Below the pieces are notes generated by a model. That model made no database searches. It was given only the letters and a program-made list of their open reading frames with translations, and was not told the DNA's origin. A stretch of DNA of 15,198 nt, from assembly GCA_945885485.1 (NCBI GenBank), contig CAMCYT010000041.1, forward strand, positions 1-15,198, read 5' to 3'. The first letter of the stretch is position 1. The number at the start of each line of letters is the position of its first letter. The position numbers and the translations under genes are program-made. This document shows, one piece after another, positions 13,378-15,198 of this stretch. This DNA is from Prosthecobacter debontii. Its GTDB lineage: Bacteria > Verrucomicrobiota > Verrucomicrobiia > Verrucomicrobiales > Akkermansiaceae.

Positions 13378-14112
13378 TCAATCCTTCGCTTTCACCACCG
13401 CAAAGATCGAACCGAAACTACCGCTTTGCTTTTCCATATCCGCACCGGAACGCATTTGGCTGATCGTTCCATCGAGAAACAATGCATCATCACAACCGAG
13501 TGATTTAAAAAGCCGCGCGAACTGATGAAGATTCACGAATTTCTCGGAGTGGAAATCGGTCATCACGAGAACTACCTCGCCAGTTTTGGTCACACCCACG
13601 CCGTTGCGATGCAATTCTGATTTGGAATTCGCATTGAATGCAGGATGAACTTTTCCACCCCGCAACAACAACGGTCCCGACTGCACCGCTAGTTTGACGA
13701 CGACGTTTTTCAACGGGTATTCATCCGTTCGGATCACCGCAGCACCCTTATCAGAGATCAGAAAAATTCCGTTGGGTTGCAGGAAAAAGTTACCCTCGCC
13801 CTTGTTCCGATTCACTGGATGGGCTTCTTTTCCATCCTGCACCAGCAAACCACTCGGAATGCCACCGGGCTCGAAAATCCCACCGTTCATCAAAGTCTCC
13901 ACCTCTATCCCCTTCCCTTTCAGATATTTCGAAGCCGCTGGGAAAGTTCGCAACTGCTGACCATCGTCGCCTTTCCACAACAACTGAATCCGATCAGGTG
14001 AAACCTGCAGAATGTGATACATCACGCCATCGATGACTTTCTTCTCCGGCGCGGCGATGGAAGAGGTGGCGAGAAGGAGAAAAAGAAATATATTTTTTGT
14101 TAGAGAGGTCAT
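13378..14112 (-). CDS. Secreted phosphodiester glycosidase (NAGPA) domain protein
   Basis: The product has 244 residues. A signal peptide (MTSLTKNIFLFLLLATSSIA, cleavage near residue 20) sends it to the periplasm or beyond. The rest matches the NAGPA/DUF2233 fold found in mammalian uncovering enzyme and many bacterial exported proteins: MNGGIF (76-80), AVQSGPLLLRGGK (142-154), RNGVGVTKTGEVVLVMTD (169-186) and GCDDALFLDGTISQM (206-220), with the conserved Asn77, Arg169, Asp214 and Gly215. These proteins hydrolyse sugar phosphodiesters; the natural substrate here is not known and might be a wall or exopolysaccharide linkage. The ATG at 14112 lacks a Shine-Dalgarno, and a hairpin repeat begins 16 bases upstream of it. 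Confidence 0.85.
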   Translation of the reverse strand: MTSLTKNIFLFLLLATSSIAAPEKKVIDGVMYHILQVSPDRIQLLWKGDDGQQLRTFPAASKYLKGKGIEVETLMNGGIFEPGGIPSGLLVQDGKEAHPVNRNKGEGNFFLQPNGIFLISDKGAAVIRTDEYPLKNVVVKLAVQSGPLLLRGGKVHPAFNANSKSELHRNGVGVTKTGEVVLVMTDFHSEKFVNLHQFARLFKSLGCDDALFLDGTISQMRSGADMEKQSGSFGSIFAVVKAKD

Positions 14113-14128
14113 GACTTGATATGATTGG

Positions 14129-14228
14129 AACCACGGATTACACGGAATACACGGAGTGGAGAATTACTATAAAAGTAGATGGTTAGCCAGAAAACAACCA
14201 TTCTGTGTATTCCGTGCAATCCGTGGTT
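14129..14228. repeat. Hairpin with arms made of 9-base near-repeats
   Basis: Left arm 14129-14155 starts AACCACGGATTACACGG and consists of 9-base units CGGATTACA, CGGAATACA, CGGAGTGGA. The right arm (14202-14228) is its inverted complement ending CAATCCGTGGTT, with two to three mismatches over about 27 bases; the loop is about 46 bases. It is the same design as 2858-2936 and 10909-11012 with a different unit sequence. It would be part of the leader of the glycosidase-domain gene or the end of the ThiF-rhodanese transcript. Confidence 0.78.
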
Positions 14229-14320
14229 CAATTTCTTAATTTCACAAAATAACTGAGCGCACCTGAGAAATATTCCTATTTTTCTACCCAAAATTTTTCT
14301 GTCGGCAGAAACCCACCAAC

Positions 14321-15198
14321 TCAAAGTTTCTGAAACGCATCCATCCCGCCTTCGACATTGGTGACGTTTTCGAAACCGATGGAAATCAGATATTCGCAGG
14401 CTCTGGCTGAGCGCATGCCGGCTTTGCAGTGGATGATAATTTCCATGTCTTTGGGGAGATTCGGCGCGTAAGCTGGAATGGTTTGCAGCGGCACGAGCTT
14501 GGCTTGGGGGATGTTGACAACTTGCCATTCGCCTTCTTCGCGGACATCGATGAGTAATGCGTTGAGGTTTCCTGAATCGAGGCGGTCTTTGAGTTCGGCG
14601 GCGGTGATGGTTTGCATGGTGGGATCTTTAATTTGGCAGGAGGGGTTGGCGGTGGTTTCGGAATTGCGAACGGATGTGATCGTGGGAGCTTCTCCGCAGA
14701 GTCGGCAAGCGGGATCGTGACGAAGTTTCAGCGAGCGGAATGAAGAACGAAGCGCATCGTAGATCAAAAGTTTTCCGATGGGCACTTCGCCTATGCCGAG
14801 GATGAGCTTGATCGCTTCCATCGCTTGGAGCGATCCGATGATCCCGGGCAGCACGCCGAGGACACCGGCTTCGGCGCAATTCGGCACAGCGCCGGGTGGT
14901 GGAATTTCAGGCAACAAGCACCGGTAACAAGGTCCGCCGAGATGCGGAGCGAAAACGGTTATCTGCCCGTCGAAACGATGGATCGCTCCGTAGACGAGTG
15001 GCTTTTTCAGAAAGAATGCGGTGTCGTTCGAAAGAAACCGTGTGGGAAAATTATCCGAGCCATCGATGATGATGTCGTATTTCTCTGTGATCGAGAGCGC
15101 GTTGTCGGGCGTGAAGCGGACGGGAAAGAGTTCGAGCTCGATGTGTGGATTCGTTTCACGAAGGCGAGCGGCAGCGGAATCGAGTTTGGATTTTCCGA
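14321..15198 (-). CDS. ThiF/MoeB-type adenylyltransferase fused to a rhodanese domain (5' truncated)
   Basis: The frame is open to the right edge; 291 residues are visible and roughly 80-100 N-terminal ones, including the nucleotide-binding GxGxxG, lie outside. The E1-like part shows GKSKLDSAAARLRETNP, then IIIDGSDNFPTRF, then YGAIHRFDGQITVF, NCAEAGVLGVLPGIIGSLQA, and two zinc-binding pairs, CYRC and CRLC. A linker leads to a C-terminal rhodanese domain: ALLIDVREEGEWQVVNIPQA and the active-site loop HCKAGMRSA, with the persulfide Cys at visible residue 257. MoeZ/MOCS3-like fusions adenylate the C-terminus of a small sulfur carrier (MoaD, ThiS, CysO or Urm1 type) and pass sulfur to it. Which carrier it serves cannot be seen. 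The gap 14229-14320 shows no clear feature apart from a small TTCTG/CAGAA stem. Confidence 0.93.
   Translation of the reverse strand, partial: GKSKLDSAAARLRETNPHIELELFPVRFTPDNALSITEKYDIIIDGSDNFPTRFLSNDTAFFLKKPLVYGAIHRFDGQITVFAPHLGGPCYRCLLPEIPPPGAVPNCAEAGVLGVLPGIIGSLQAMEAIKLILGIGEVPIGKLLIYDALRSSFRSLKLRHDPACRLCGEAPTITSVRNSETTANPSCQIKDPTMQTITAAELKDRLDSGNLNALLIDVREEGEWQVVNIPQAKLVPLQTIPAYAPNLPKDMEIIIHCKAGMRSARACEYLISIGFENVTNVEGGMDAFQKL

Overview
The window is ordinary-looking bacterial chromosome of moderate GC. It most resembles Verrucomicrobiota or a related PVC-group bacterium. This rests on the gene mix (Gfo/Idh/MocA dehydrogenase paired with a sugar-isomerase TIM barrel, a lipoprotein L,D-transpeptidase, an OmpA-domain envelope protein with a long Ala/Lys/Glu coiled coil), on the near absence of Shine-Dalgarno sequences, and on gene gaps full of structured dispersed repeats. 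The lineage is an inference; there is no rRNA or marker phylogeny here. No phage, transposase, CRISPR, tRNA or rRNA was seen.

Left part (1-2840, + strand): the 3' end of a DNA methyltransferase; a MarR regulator whose start codon overlaps the stop of a tiny upstream ORF with a near-perfect Shine-Dalgarno; a YfiH/LACC1-type oxidoreductase; and ispE of the MEP isoprenoid pathway. Next (2999-4643, - strand) are a CorA-like membrane protein and a YeeZ-like NAD(P)-binding epimerase, 10 bases apart. Divergent from them are an L,D-transpeptidase lipoprotein and an OmpA-family coiled-coil protein, both suited to peptidoglycan and outer-membrane work, followed by an amidohydrolase of the amidohydrolase-2 family.

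The centre (7915-10817, - strand) is a tight cluster: TIM-barrel isomerase, Gfo/Idh/MocA dehydrogenase, then cutA. The first two probably act on one sugar or cyclitol. The cutA frame misses its expected stop by one base at an A6 run, crosses a repeat element and runs about 300 bases antisense to the amidohydrolase gene. The right part holds a class IV aminotransferase (-), a 346-base divergent gap with strong secondary structure including an intrinsic terminator on the - strand, a SAM-dependent methyltransferase (+), a secreted phosphodiester-glycosidase-domain protein (-), and a 5'-truncated ThiF/MoeB-rhodanese fusion (-).

The most unusual content is between genes. Two classes of inverted-repeat element recur. 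One is built on a 26-base module with fixed sequence blocks and a variable stem; two copies differ by four compensatory base-pair changes, which points to selection on or inheritance of the hairpin. The other consists of hairpins whose arms are made of 9- or 10-base near-repeats. Together they occupy six of the gene gaps.
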